Part shown: positions 35,136 to 45,455 of the stretch, piece after piece
Layout of the letters: every line of letters starts with the position of its first letter
Position numbering within the stretch: position 1 is the stretch's first letter
Assembly: GCF_947242115.1 (NCBI RefSeq)
Contig: NC_074726.1
Span: 9,016,270-9,080,269, forward strand
Reading direction: 5' to 3'
DNA: 64,000 bases
From: Biomphalaria glabrata
Lineage: Eukaryota > Mollusca > Gastropoda > Planorbidae
Made by a program: the position numbers and the translations under genes
The notes under the pieces: model-generated
The model's input: only the letters and a program-made list of their open reading frames with translations
Told to the model about the DNA's origin: nothing
The model's database searches: none

Positions 35136-35744
35136 AATCTACAATTTTTCCACTAACTCATGGAAGAACCTATTCTAGGGCACAATAAACGTCTTCCGAA
35201 AGAATGAAGAGTCAGAATGCAATAAAGATTATGTACACACACACACACACATAAATACATGTAAAAAGAAAATTTCGCGGGGGGGGGGGGTCGTGGGGGG
35301 GGGGGAGAAAAAAATCCCCCCCCAAACCCCCCCCGAAAAAAAATCCTGGCTACGCCCATGATATATATATATATATATTGATTGATTGATTGATCAGTGA
35401 ATTGATAGATAAAGAAACTATAGAACAGTCATATATTAGGATTCGAATTAGCACTTTTCAAATTGCATTCTTTCTACCTAACCTTGTTAATACATACACT
35501 TTACTTTAACCATTTGTCTGCATTTCCATTTTTGTAGAGTTTTAAAAATCTCTTGACCTAGATTGAAGAGGACAGTTAACCATGCCGAAGTACAAATGCC
35601 GTTTGATTGTCAGCTCTGTCATCTATTTGACAGCAGTGGCACTACTCTTTGTAGGGCTCCTTACTGAGGGATGGTTTGAATATTACGGATATTCTTTTAG
35701 TTTTAATGGAAGAAGTTCTGCCGACGATACTGTGGATAGAAATG

Positions 35745-36366
35745 GTAAGTGAAATAGTAAGTGAAATAGTAAGTGAAATAGTAAGTGAAATAGCAAGTGA
35801 AATAGTAAGTGAAATAGTAAGTGAAATAGTAAGTGAAATAGTAAGTGAAATAGTAAGTGAAATAGCAAGTGAAATAGTAAGTGAAATAGTAAGTGAAATA
35901 GTAAGTGAAATAGTAAGTGAAATAGTAAGTGAAATAGCAAGTGAAATAGTAAGTGAAATAGTAAGTGAAATAGTAAGTGAAATAGCAAGTGAAATAGCAA
36001 GTGAAATAGTAAGTGAAATAGTAAGTGAAATAGTAAGTGAAATGGAATTAGAAATAGTAAGTAAACTAGCAACTGAAATAGTTAGTGAAATAGTAACGGA
36101 AAAAGTAAGTGAAATAGTAAGTAAAATAGTTAGTGAAATAGTAATTGAAATAGTAATTGAAACACTAAGTGAAATAGTTAGTGAAATACTAATTGAAATA
36201 GTAAGTGAAATAGTAATTGAAATAGCTAGTGAACTGGTAATTAAGATAGTAAGTGAAATATTAAGTGAAATAGTAAGTGAAAAAGTAGCTGAAATAGTAA
36301 TTGAATGCTAAGTGAAATAGCTAGTAAAATTGTTAGTGAAATAGTAAGTGAAATAGTAAGTGAAAG
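35745..36366 (+). repeat. 12-bp satellite made of the TS3 intron 1 splice donor
   Basis: Starting at the first intron base, GTAAGTGAAATA repeats about 52 times. The first 25 units are almost perfect; later units diverge. About thirty units carry an exact GTAAGT. Units 5, 11 and 17 are GCAAGT, giving a 72-bp higher-order period early in the array. The base before each decoy is A, whereas the true donor has G. The Ser-Glu-Ile-Val frame and the reverse Leu-Phe-His-Leu frame are by-products of the 12-bp period. Confidence 0.95.
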
Positions 36367-37261
36367 TTTCTATACGAACAATACGATGTCTGTAGACTAG
36401 GAATGTAGTTTAAAAAGGACTGATTTTGGTATAGACTTTATAAACAAGCAAAATATAAAAGGTAATCTAAGTGGGAAGAACCTCACATTTACAGCCGCAA
36501 CTCTCAGTACTGTAAGATTTATTTCATTTTTCGATTAAAAAAATAATAACCCCTGTTTAATTAACCAATCATTCGATTTTTAGCGACCTCCGAAAGGGGA
36601 ATAGACGCTATTAGCTTTATGTGGTCTGTCTGTCCGTCCGTTCGTCCGTACCGTTTAGATCTCGTAAACTAGAAAAGATTTTGAATATCCGACATCATGA
36701 TATTTTAGACCATTCAAAGCAACGGCTACTTTTTTTTTTCTAATAGCGAACAATTTAATTTTTAAAATTTTCATAAAAATTCACCATTTTTACAACTATT
36801 GACTATCAATATTAATTGACTATTGTTCGGGAAGCTATTTAGAAAAGGGTACAACTGTTTACCATATTTTGGACATAATTATCAAACAGTTTTAGATTTT
36901 TGTCAAAAAATATTTTATTTTTTCATTTGTATTGCCAAGTTAAAAGTAAGTTTTGTCAAACTAGTTACTATATTTGCGAAAAAAAACAACTTTTTTTAAA
37001 AGAGAAAAATCTATTTAGCATGCATATAAGTGGAACATAATAAACAACAACAATTAATGGGCTGTTTTTCGAAACATGATGTGAACAACTTCGTTTTCAC
37101 CGTACGGCAGAACACTGAACTAAAGAAAGGGGATAATTTTCTAAATATATATTTTATTTAACTGAAATGTTTTTTTTTTATCCTGAGGCTTTGAATAAGA
37201 GATTAATCATTTACAGAACAATTAGATCAATTAGATAATCATTATTGGACATTAGTTTAGC

Positions 37262-37480
37262 CAGGTTTACATCGTACTTCTTCACTTTCACCTATCCCTT
37301 GGTCTGCTGGACTGTTGGGGCGCCACACAAGATCTGTCAACGTTCTTTCTCCATTCTTCTCTGTCATTTACATTTGCAAGAATTTCATTCGGATATTCTT
37401 TCTGAAAATATTGAAACCTGCCTTTGTACCTTCCTGGGTGGACCACTTTGGGGGCCGATTTTGAGTCTTTGTAGACTTGT
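37262..37480 (-). mobile_element. LINE 3' fragment in TS3 intron 1
   Basis: Reverse complement reads CAAAATCGGCCCCCAAAGTG, AAAGGCAGGTTTCAATATTT, AGAGAAGAATGGAGAAAG and GGCGCCCCAACAGTCCAGC. The same blocks occur at 57795-58270. Confidence 0.7.
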
Positions 37481-37534
37481 TTTTAATTGATTTATCTTTT
37501 ACTAGGAGCAATAAATGATTGTTGAAACTTGAAA

Positions 37535-37625
37535 CTTGGTTAATTTGCATGACTAAATGCATGAGGCGTAGGACGTAATCATCTTCTTTTTTGAAGTAAC
37601 GTCTGTATTATATAAGATATAAGAA
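37535..37625 (+). mobile_element. LINE-1 lineage 3' end in TS3 intron 1
   Basis: GCATGACTAAATGCATGA, GACGTAATCATCTTC and AACGTCTGTATTATATAAGA match the reverse complement of the 3' end of the LINE at 22561-22660. Its end lies about 55 bp before the exon 2 acceptor. Confidence 0.75.
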
Positions 37626-37739
37626 ACAATTTTATGGACTTTGGAATATGATTTGAATAAAAACTTTCTTTGTTTTGCAGGCTACATTACAGCAATAGTT
37701 ATACTACTTATTATAGCGATTAGCTTTGCCTCTTTGTGC

Positions 37740-37826
37740 TGCCTTCTAAGCTGTATCATGTTCTGTGCTGCCTTCTAAGCTGTATCATGTTCTGTGCTGC
37801 CTTCTAAGCTGTATCATGTTCTGTGC
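37740..37826 (+). repeat. Three perfect 29-bp copies inside TS3 exon 2
   Basis: The unit TGCCTTCTAAGCTGTATCAT plus GTTCTGTGC is present at 37740-37768, 37769-37797 and 37798-37826 with no difference. Removing two units restores the family's 162-bp exon length. Confidence 0.95.
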
Positions 37827-37975
37827 TGACTTCTGTTGTCGTATCACTAAATGTATGACTGTCATCCCAAAGATCATCGCAGGGTTTTCAACGCTGGCAG
37901 GTCAGTTTTCTTTCATTATGTTGCTACTCTTCATGAATATACCTCTGATGACTGTATTTTGCCCTTTGCAACCAG

Positions 37976-38044
37976 TGGGCAGTGGAGACCTACAACTCTT
38001 TGCAACGTACGACGTTGCAAACAGCTATTGGTCTCCACTGCCCA
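37976..38044. other. Compound hairpin in TS3 intron 2
   Basis: TGGGCAGTGGAGACC (37976-37990) pairs perfectly with GGTCTCCACTGCCCA (38030-38044). The loop holds a second stem, TTGCAACGT/ACGTTGCAA, with a 3-base loop. No coding meaning; may be the end of an unclassified element or a recent palindrome. Confidence 0.75.
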
Positions 38045-39115
38045 GAGGTTGTGACGTTGCAGCCCAGTGTTGAGGTCTTCTATAACGATTGGTCTCGACT
38101 CTTGCATGGAGTCGACATGGCGTTGAAGGATTAGATGTCTCTTCTCCCCAAATAGCGCCTCACAAAAGAGATAATCCAAAACAGGACCACAATGGCGCTT
38201 AGATGACTTTAATCCATTATCTCCAAAAGTAGGATAAGAGTGTAGTGCCATATCACGAGATCCTCGGAGTTCGCAACAACCTTACTCAGACTAGATAGTC
38301 AATTTCAGGCCTGTGACTAGATGGAGTATATTACACATTAGTCCATTCGTAAAATAGTTTTTCGATTCTACGACTGGGCGTCTGAATGTTTCACATCGTC
38401 TACATTTCTACTTTGATTGCATTGGAGTGACTCTCTGTCATAAAATAAAGACACTTTTCAGAAATGTGAAAAAAAAAAAAAAAAAAAAAGATCCTAAAAT
38501 ATAAAGCAAGCATATTAACCGTTGTAACTATTGTCTGCCGGTAGTCGCGCCAAAAAAGATAGGAATAGTATAAAAATGAAGGTAAATATTTAAATGTATG
38601 CAATGTTTTAAAGTAAGGATTATTTTATCCTCAGGTGTGTTAGCTGATGCGGCTTGCGTGGTTTTTCTAATTATGATCTACGTCGACTACAAAGCGAAGT
38701 TAGGATCTGGGTTCAAACCCACACCAAGCTATTCCTTCTTCCTTGTGGCAGTGACTGGTATATTTCTGATGGTTGCCGGATGCATCATTTCCGGCGTCAA
38801 GCACGCTACGAAAGTGGAAGACTCTGAAAAAGGCGTTATTGTCGTGGCTTCTGGAGTCAGAGTCAGGGGATGGCACCTAATGTTAACGCGAATGGGTACG
38901 CGGGTACAGCACCCTTCTATCAGCCCCAACAAATGGTCTTCACTACCCCGACCCCAGTTTACACCAACGTCCCTCCAAATTACAGCCAGGTTCAGACCAA
39001 AATTTTTATGGCCACTAGCGCGACACAAACATCTCTGGTCGATGTGAAAAAGGCTGCTAAATAATCTGAAGAAATGTGATTGTAATAGATTTTGCTTTTA
39101 CTGTAGACATATAAA

Positions 39116-39121
39116 AATAAA
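39116..39121 (+). promoter_or_regulatory. Possible poly(A) signal of TS3
   Basis: AATAAA 52 bp after the TS3 exon 3 stop. Position fits, but the hexamer is common in AT-rich DNA. Confidence 0.4.
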
Positions 39122-39195
39122 TAGTCCATTTAGTCTTTTTTTAGAAAACTACCTAATATTTTTTTTCACTGTCTATGTATACAGATTGAATCATA

Positions 39196-39253
<58 letters not shown>

Positions 39254-41095
39254 AAGTCGGACTGGGTATTAATCCCGAAAAAAGTCTCTAATAATCAAGA
39301 CCTTATTAACTTTCTAGCTTTCTATAGATTTTCTTAATAAGTTCCAATTTGAATTTCTCTTTTGAAACTATCTGAGGTCTTTGCGTATTTTTAGGGCTCT
39401 TCTAAGTTCACCCAACTATAATAGATACCATATTTTTTTTTGATAATTAAAGGTTGTTTTACAGGCAAGATGATACTATCATTAACCGTAGCCATAAAAA
39501 GAGATCATCTGCCCCTTAGATCGCGAAGTCTGGAAGTTATTTATACTATTTTTTTTATTTAACTCTTTCTCTCCTAACTGACGATATCAGCGTTGATTCC
39601 ACCAGAATATGGTAAATAATTACGGAGAGAAAGAGTTAAGACTTATGCTGCTTTATTGATCCTTATGGAAATGTGTTGTGATTACATGGACTCTTTTCTC
39701 ATATAAAAACAAAACAACAGAAACAGACACATAAACAGGACAGACTCAGACACAACATAAAGAGTTCATTGAGAGACAACACACAGGCCTTTTAATCCTT
39801 TTCATGTTTCCTGATCAACGAGTGGCGTTGATATAGTCTGACCAAGAAATGTACGAACGATAATTTCTACCGCTTTGTTCTAGTCTTGATTGACAGAAGT
39901 CGCCCACTTCGCGACAACTTGACGTAGTTACGATGGAGCCGGTGGCTGTTGTCTTCCAAGATTTTTCCGATTTTTCTTAGACATTTTTGTTTTAAAAAAA
40001 GTTATGTTAACATCAATACATAATTCTTTTTTATGTATTCATAGATGTATTTATTCACTTGTACCTTTCATTCGTCTTTTTTTTTCTTATTGTTTGTTTA
40101 AATCTCGAAAGACTTACTAATGTTCCTACATGGCCAGTACGATAAAGATATAGTGAAATAGAATCTCACGAACATCAAGTCTGTCTACAAGTAGCTTTAC
40201 ATTCCCCAAATGTGATAACATCTTTATGTAATCTATTTTATATATGTATTATTTTAATCTATATACATTGTGATACATTTTTGTTGTATAATTCAACAAC
40301 AAAGCACTGCAATTGCTATGAAATCTATATTATAGTTCTAAGGGCCCTAATTGAATGATTGACGGACCTATCATTACTGTTCTACAGCATATCTTTCATG
40401 CTACATGAAGCTTAATATGTCCTGGTCCAATCTACCTTGTGTACCCTTGAGGGGAGGCAGTGGCGTAGCTATAAATATGCCATCATTTAAGGGTCCGGGG
40501 AGTTTGACCTTTTGTGGTAAAACGCGTATATTTGTGTTGTGTTGTGTTTAGACAGCTCAGCCAAAACAACTCAGCTCGAAATGGGTTTTGAGCTTGGGCC
40601 CCTACGCCATGTAGCGAAGCGGTATTCGCCACTCAGTCGCACATCTTAATTCATAAAAGTGACTACAACTTTGTAAATAATATATTGTTCTACAATTAAT
40701 ATAACATGAAAGTCGCTATAGTTTATATATTAATATCTAGTTTTTTCTCTGTACGCTATTTGTTAATACTGCTGTTTATTTCACCCATTAATATGAAAAA
40801 TAAAACTCGAGTTACGTACCAATTACATGATGAATTATTTTTATTTCTTGAATTTGAGTCATGGCCGTGGCCATGGGGAGCTACTGGATTCTAACACCCT
40901 CAGTCGATCGAAATGAAATTCCGCCCAGCAAAGAGCTTGGGGGGGGGGGGGGGTCAGTTTTGAGACTCTTTTTTTTTTTCTTTAATTTTTTTATTGTAAG
41001 GGGAAAATTTAATGTACAACCATCACTTGGCTCAGCATTGCCACTGTTCAAAATAAAACTAAAGCAAACTACAGTCAACGAATTCCTATATATAT
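39122..41095. other. Spacer with (TA)n, LINE-2 piece and GGCGTAGC debris
   Basis: (TA)n lies at about 39200-39247. At 39640-39990 is a - strand 3' fragment of the LINE-2 lineage (GCTTTATTGATCCTTATGGA; GATTGACAGAAGTCGCCCAC). At 40455-40640 is a repeat with CAGTGGCGTAGCT at the left and GGGCCCCTACGCCAT at the right. At 40925-41085 is a G-rich repeat sharing AAACTAAAGCAAACTACAGTC with 34255-34275. No host gene seen. Confidence 0.55.
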
Positions 41096-41608
41096 TGTTA
41101 CGATTCTCTCTCCTAATCATCAGGCCTTCTGTAAACACTGCTAAAACTCAACACAACACATCAACACATCAAGAACTTGACAACAAGAGCTCCAAAATAT
41201 CGGGTACTTTAATAATGAGTGAATAAGTAGATAACAGCCAATACTAGACAATTGGCATCAAACACATCAACAACTGAAATGTCACTCTGTACATCACCGT
41301 ACAAAACTCTACTGTCTCTCTTTCTGGACTTGTACATCAACACATGAGGACTCGACCAGGACCGACTTCATAGCCGACTAACAGTCCCGGTCTCGACGCT
41401 CTCCGGTCTTGAACTGCCGCTTTCCTACACACTGTGTCACTCGTACATGCAGGCTTTCGATCACATCACCATAACATTGGTCATATTTGCGTGTAATCGT
41501 GTAATCGTAGTACTGTCCCTTGTCCATGGCCCCGCTGACCTGAGTGATTCACGTGTGTGTCAGCTGAGCCTGAGTTAACCCTTTTGCGCCGCCAATAGGG
41601 TCGTAACA
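41096..41608 (-). repeat. 3' LTR of the SAP-ORF element
   Basis: 513 bp, nearly identical to 42740-43252 (about two differences by eye). Confidence 0.93.
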
Positions 41609-41619
41609 CTGCCCCCTTC

Positions 41620-42726
41620 TCAGATTTGTCCGTCCCGGACAAAATCTATCACACGACATGGGCAGTGGAGATGAATCGATGCAGGAGGAGGTCTATCGGT
41701 GGGGGCGACAATGGGCTTATATTGCCATCTCGATGGAGCCATCTGTGTTGTAGTCAGCGTATGTCTCTTTCTCCTGCTCCAGTTGACCTTCACCTGGTTG
41801 CACTGACGTCTTGGTTGCATCGCACTGCACTTTGGACTCAGCAAACGTCGCCTTCTTTGGTCGCTCACTACTGAGAGCAGCCACTTAACACATGGGGAGG
41901 GATATGTCAGGACAGGGGTCACCAAGATCGTTGGTCTAACAGGTCTCTTCATAGGGCTTTGAAGAGAAAGACTTGGGGTTTGGGTTTCAGGTTCACAGGA
42001 GGGGACATTGTGGCTAACATCATCTTCAGGCTTGCCCGGAGGGCAAACTAGTGGAGCAAGTTGGCAGAACTCCACTTGCGAAGGTCCCTCATCTTCAGCA
42101 TCAGGCTCCAGTTCACTTACTTCACCATCACCAGGGCTTCTCACTCTGGTCTCGTCAGCTGGACAAACGTCTGCTGGGTGCAGACCTTGCCGATGGGTTC
42201 CTTGGAGTTGGCGTTCTCCCTGCAAAGCTCGACACACAAAGTTCTTGCCAAACAGCTGGGTGCAGCCACCAGGATTCGAGTTCCTCCCATCAACACTGGC
42301 AGATTGACAGATGTCTTTAATGTCCTCAGCTACGAGCTTGGGGAAAGACACAACGTTGTCATGTTCTGTCTGGCTGATGGAGGCACTCAGATCAGGTACG
42401 TCTACAGCAAAAGTGTTGGTTGAGCTATTGGTCTCTTCTCTTGTTTCTTCACCTGTCTCTTTCTGCGAGTCACCCTTGATCACATTCTGAAAGCCAGCCA
42501 ACATCTGTTTTTGAAATGTGATCAAGAGCTCTACCACATCAGGTTCGAGTTCAAAGAGGAACGTGTTCGGATCTTCCTCTTCATCCACCAGGGCTTGCCG
42601 GAGACGTTCTTTAAGAGTTTCGTTGTTCCTTTCGTAGTACTTCAATCCTCGCCATTTCAGCTCTTGTTTCAGTTCTTTCAGATTCAGTTCATCTAGCAGT
42701 TTTACAGAAGCCATAGGAAATCCCAC
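41620..42726 (-). CDS. ORF of the short LTR element, SAP-like N-terminus
   Basis: 368 residues, filling almost the whole internal region. Residues about 9-48 (LLDELNLKELKQELKWRG, then NNETLKERLRQAL) fit the helix-loop-helix pattern of the SAP DNA-binding motif. The rest is acidic and then Pro/Arg-rich, with no zinc knuckle and no enzyme motif. It may be a reduced Gag-like protein; function unknown. Part of a mobile element, not a host gene. Confidence 0.7.
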   Translation of the reverse strand: MGFPMASVKLLDELNLKELKQELKWRGLKYYERNNETLKERLRQALVDEEEDPNTFLFELEPDVVELLITFQKQMLAGFQNVIKGDSQKETGEETREETNSSTNTFAVDVPDLSASISQTEHDNVVSFPKLVAEDIKDICQSASVDGRNSNPGGCTQLFGKNFVCRALQGERQLQGTHRQGLHPADVCPADETRVRSPGDGEVSELEPDAEDEGPSQVEFCQLAPLVCPPGKPEDDVSHNVPSCEPETQTPSLSLQSPMKRPVRPTILVTPVLTYPSPCVKWLLSVVSDQRRRRLLSPKCSAMQPRRQCNQVKVNWSRRKRHTLTTTQMAPSRWQYKPIVAPTDRPPPASIHLHCPCRVIDFVRDGQI

Positions 42727-42739
42727 TTCAAGACACCAG

Positions 42740-43252
42740 TGTTACGATTCTCTCTCCTAATCATCAGGCCTTCTGTAAACACTGCTAAAACTCAACACAA
42801 CACATCAACACATCAAGAACTTGACAACAAGAGCTCCACAATATCGGGTACTTTAATAATGAGTGAATAAGTAGATAACAGCCAATACTAGACAATTGGC
42901 ATCAAACACATCAACAACTGAAATGTCACTCTGTACATCACCGTACAAAACTCTACTGTCTCTCTTTCTGGACTTGTACATCAACACATGAGGACTCGAC
43001 CAGGACCGACTTCATAGCCGACTAACAGTCCCGGTCTCGACGCTCTCCGGTCTTGAACTGCCGCTTTCCTACACACTGTGTCACTCGTACACGCAGGCTT
43101 TCGATCACATCACCATAACATTGGTCATATTTGCGTGTAATCGTGTAATCGTAGTACTGTCCCTTGTCCATGGCCCCGCTGACCTGAGTGATTCACGTGT
43201 GTGTCAGCTGAGCCTGAGTTAACCCTTTTGCGCCGCCAATAGGGTCGTAACA
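42740..43252 (-). repeat. 5' LTR of the SAP-ORF element
   Basis: 513 bp, partner of 41096-41608; the right flank is a long TA repeat. Confidence 0.93.
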
Positions 43253-43368
<116 letters not shown>

Positions 43369-43518
43369 TAAAGCAATCGATAGTCACCAAAGTCCAAGAC
43401 TGTAACCAAAGGGGCTAACCAAACCTCTCCTTTTCCTTTAAAATGGCAATCTACATTCACCAAATTCTGTGAGCGGAGCCATGGGAAATGGATTGAATTT
43501 AAAGTCCGCCTCCAATCT

Positions 43519-43885
43519 TGGGCTGGGTTAAATCCTATTCCAAATTATTCATTTTTCCTTGTGGTGTACAATACTCCTGATGATTGCCGGCTGCTTCAAT
43601 TGTGGCGTCAAACACGCTGCGAAAGTAGAGCACTGAAAGTGCATCATTGCCGTGGCTTAAGTATCACTCAGTCAGGGGATATAATCTTATGTTAACTCGC
43701 CATAACTACTATATATGGGTACTGGCCCATATATCAGCTCCAACAAATAATAATGTACAAATACCACACAGATTTCTAACAGTAACGCAGCTCACAGCAA
43801 GGTTTGGGCAAAAGTTTTTACGAACAAATTAGAGGGACACGGCTCTCAGGGTCGACGTTAAAAATGATGTCCAATAATCTATGCA
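43519..43885 (+). pseudogene. Relic of TS exon 3 (fifth family member)
   Basis: From GGGCTGGGTTAAATCC the sequence follows TS3 exon 3. Pieces such as NYSFFLV, LLMIAGC, GVKHAAKVE and the tail region with TATCAGCTCCAACAAATAAT are recognisable, but with several indels and stops. It ends near 43885, where CCAATAATCTATGCAAA parallels the TS3 stop region. Exons 1, 2 and the start of exon 3 are gone, replaced on the left by G/C-rich repeat, TA repeat and the LTR element. Best similarity is to TS3. Confidence 0.8.
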
Positions 43886-44620
43886 AATATTTTACGACCT
43901 GTGTTTCATTTTTTTTTTTGGGGAGGGGGGGGGAGGAATATGAGAGACCAAGTACAGTTTGAGCCAGGTCATGTGACGGTGGTGGTTCAAGTCATCGACG
44001 AAATCAATGTCTCATTATATTCTCTGAACTTTCTTCTGTTACAACTCACTGTACCCTAGTGTCTAGACTGCAATCGTATGTTGCGTGTAATTTTTATTCA
44101 TTATTTGTTTCAACACTCACAGTTAAATAACTAAACATTTGGGTTGCTTTATAGTACGCCGAGTAGTTCGAGATTTAAATCAAAACTCTCAATCTTTCAC
44201 CAGCATTAAGATTTACATTTAAGACTTAGAAAAAAAACAGTCAGCTTTCTGAGCTGCAACACACAGGGAGATATGCAAATGAATGAACAGAAAGTGAATA
44301 AAGGATTTCAAAGAACTGTATACAACAGAGTTGGGCTTAAACAGATTATCGATTTGTTGAGCTGGTTGGGCGGGGGGGGGCACCAAGTCAAAAGGTACAA
44401 CGTTTCGTGTTGAAACGTTTTCTTTGTCTCATTGGCTTAACTCGGATGACAAAGAAAATGTCGTATGTTTTCTACTTTCAGTAATAATATAGATGAATAA
44501 GGAAATTCGCGTGTCTAGCACAGACTTCAAAATAACAACACCAACAGTAAAGTAAGTACTGATTGTTTAAACAGTTGATAAAATGTAGGGGAAAAAAGCA
44601 AAAATTAAAAAAACAACATT
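43886..44620. other. No recognisable feature
   Basis: AT-rich, with a G run near 43920-43935 and another at 44371-44381. I see no gene, repeat end or conserved motif. Confidence 0.4.
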
Positions 44621-44633
44621 ATGTGTATGTATG

Positions 44634-44692
<59 letters not shown>
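44621..44692. repeat. (TATG)n microsatellite, left of LINE-2
   Basis: About 72 bp of GTAT repeats. The same repeat resumes at 45456-45551 beyond the LINE. Confidence 0.92.
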
Positions 44693-44694
<2 letters not shown>

Positions 44695-45455
44695 TAAGAC
44701 TAAGACTAAGACTAAGACTGCTTTATTGATCCTTACGGAAATTTGTTGTGATTACAAGGACTCGTTTCTCATATAAAGACAACACAACAGAAAAATACAC
44801 ATAAATACAACAGACAACATAAAGAGTTCATTCAGCGACTACACACAGGTATCTTGGTGCATTTCATGTTCTCTGATCAATGAGTGGCGGTGATAAAGTC
44901 TGACCGAGTGAGGTACGAACGAGTTTTTGTACCGCTCCGTTCTTGTTTTGATTGACAGCAGTCGCCCACTTCGCGACGACCTGGCGTAGTTCTGATGGAG
45001 CGGGTGGCCGTTGTCTTCCAAGATTTTTTCGATTTTTCTTAGGCACGTTTGTTCAAAAAGTTCCTTTAAATGTGGTAATGTTGTGAGTGTAATTTTTGAT
45101 GCTTTTTTAATGATGTTTTCTAGACGTTGCAACAGTTTAGATGAGGCGTTGCCTTGCCAACAACTTATTCCGTATGTTAGCAGATTTTGTACAGTCGCGC
45201 CGTAAAATGTCTCAAGGATCTTCTTATTTAATTTAAAACTGTTGAGTTTGTATAGAAAAAAGAGTCGCTGGGCTGTTTTCTTTGTCAGAGTTCCAAGGTG
45301 GTCTTCCCATGAAAGCTTGTTGTTGATGATAATGCCTAGATATTTATATGCCTTTACTTGTTCTATAGATGTAGTGTTTATTTGCAGTTCACGTATAGTT
45401 TGTTTTTTCTTTCTAAAATCTATTATAAATTCTTTAGTTTTTGTTACATTCAGTT
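44693..45455 (-). mobile_element. LINE-2 lineage: 5'-truncated 3' end with open frame
   Basis: The - strand is open from the junction at 45455 to the stop near 44839, about 205 residues of the LINE ORF2 tail: KAYKYLGIIINNKLSWEDHL, LFFLYKLNSF, LLTYGISCWQGNAS and LLQRLENIIKKASKI. The RT catalytic core is missing. The 3' end has a (TAAGAC)n tail at about 44695-44718. Met-led extension into the TATG repeat is spurious. Other copies of this 3' end are at 39640-39990 and 47033-47255. Confidence 0.82.

Larger units (their letters stand above)
33189..35360. mobile_element. Large GGCGTAGC inverted-repeat element in (TA)n
   Basis: Ends are CATGGGCGTAGCCAGG at the left and, reverse complemented, CATGGGCGTAGCCAGGATTT at the right, each followed by G/C homopolymer runs and flanked by ATATAT. 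Inside lie a 109-bp tandem array (33400-34130), a LINE C-terminal piece (34380-34720) and an adjoining 236-bp direct duplication (about 34659-35130). No transposase is recognisable. Probably a non-autonomous DNA element grown by internal duplication and capture. Confidence 0.65.
35582..39064 (+). pseudogene. TS3: four-transmembrane gene copy, probably broken
   Basis: Exons are 35582-35744, 37681-37900 and 38635-39064, with good splice sites (GTAAGT/TTGCAG and GTCAGT/CCTCAG) and phase-1 introns as in TS2 and TS4. Exon 1 is intact: MPKYKCRLIVSSVIYL and EGWFEYYGYSFSF. Exon 2 should be 162 bp but is 220 bp. A 29-bp block at 37740-37768 is followed by two more identical copies, adding 58 bp, shifting the frame and hitting TAA in the second copy. 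Exon 3 keeps LADAACVVFLIMIY and YSFFLVAVTGIFLMVAGC. It then lacks one base near 38856, so the conserved tail (GTAPFYQPQQM to SLVDVKKAAK) is in another frame. The net change is a multiple of three, but the stop in exon 2 prevents rescue. An assembly error in the repeats is possible. Exon 3 ends at TAA near 39062-39064. Confidence 0.85.
41096..43252 (-). mobile_element. Short non-autonomous LTR element with SAP-like ORF
   Basis: 2157 bp with 513-bp LTRs (41096-41608, 42740-43252) whose outer ends are TGTTACGA...TCGTAACA. The LTRs differ at about two positions, so insertion is recent. The internal region is only 1131 bp. Reading on the - strand, a TGG-led primer-binding-like stretch (TGGTGTCTTGAAGTGGGA) follows the 5' LTR, then one ORF, then a purine run AGAAGGGGGCAG before the 3' LTR. 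No protease, RT or integrase is present, so it must be moved by a relative. It sits in TA-repeat DNA, which hides the exact target duplication. It looks whole for a non-autonomous element. Confidence 0.9.

Noticed and set aside
33187-35360. Helitron or autonomous transposon reading of the large GGCGTAGC element
   Set aside because: No helicase or transposase motif in any frame; ends are inverted repeats rather than TC...CTRR.
35676-36311. 211-residue Ser-Glu-Ile-Val repeat protein and its - strand shadow
   Set aside because: A 12-bp satellite that starts at a strong splice donor; the first residues belong to another frame of TS3 exon 1.
35582-39064. TS3 as a working gene with compensating frame changes
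   Set aside because: The +58 and -1 sum to a multiple of three, but an in-frame stop lies between them, and no alternative acceptor in exon 2 keeps the conserved frame.
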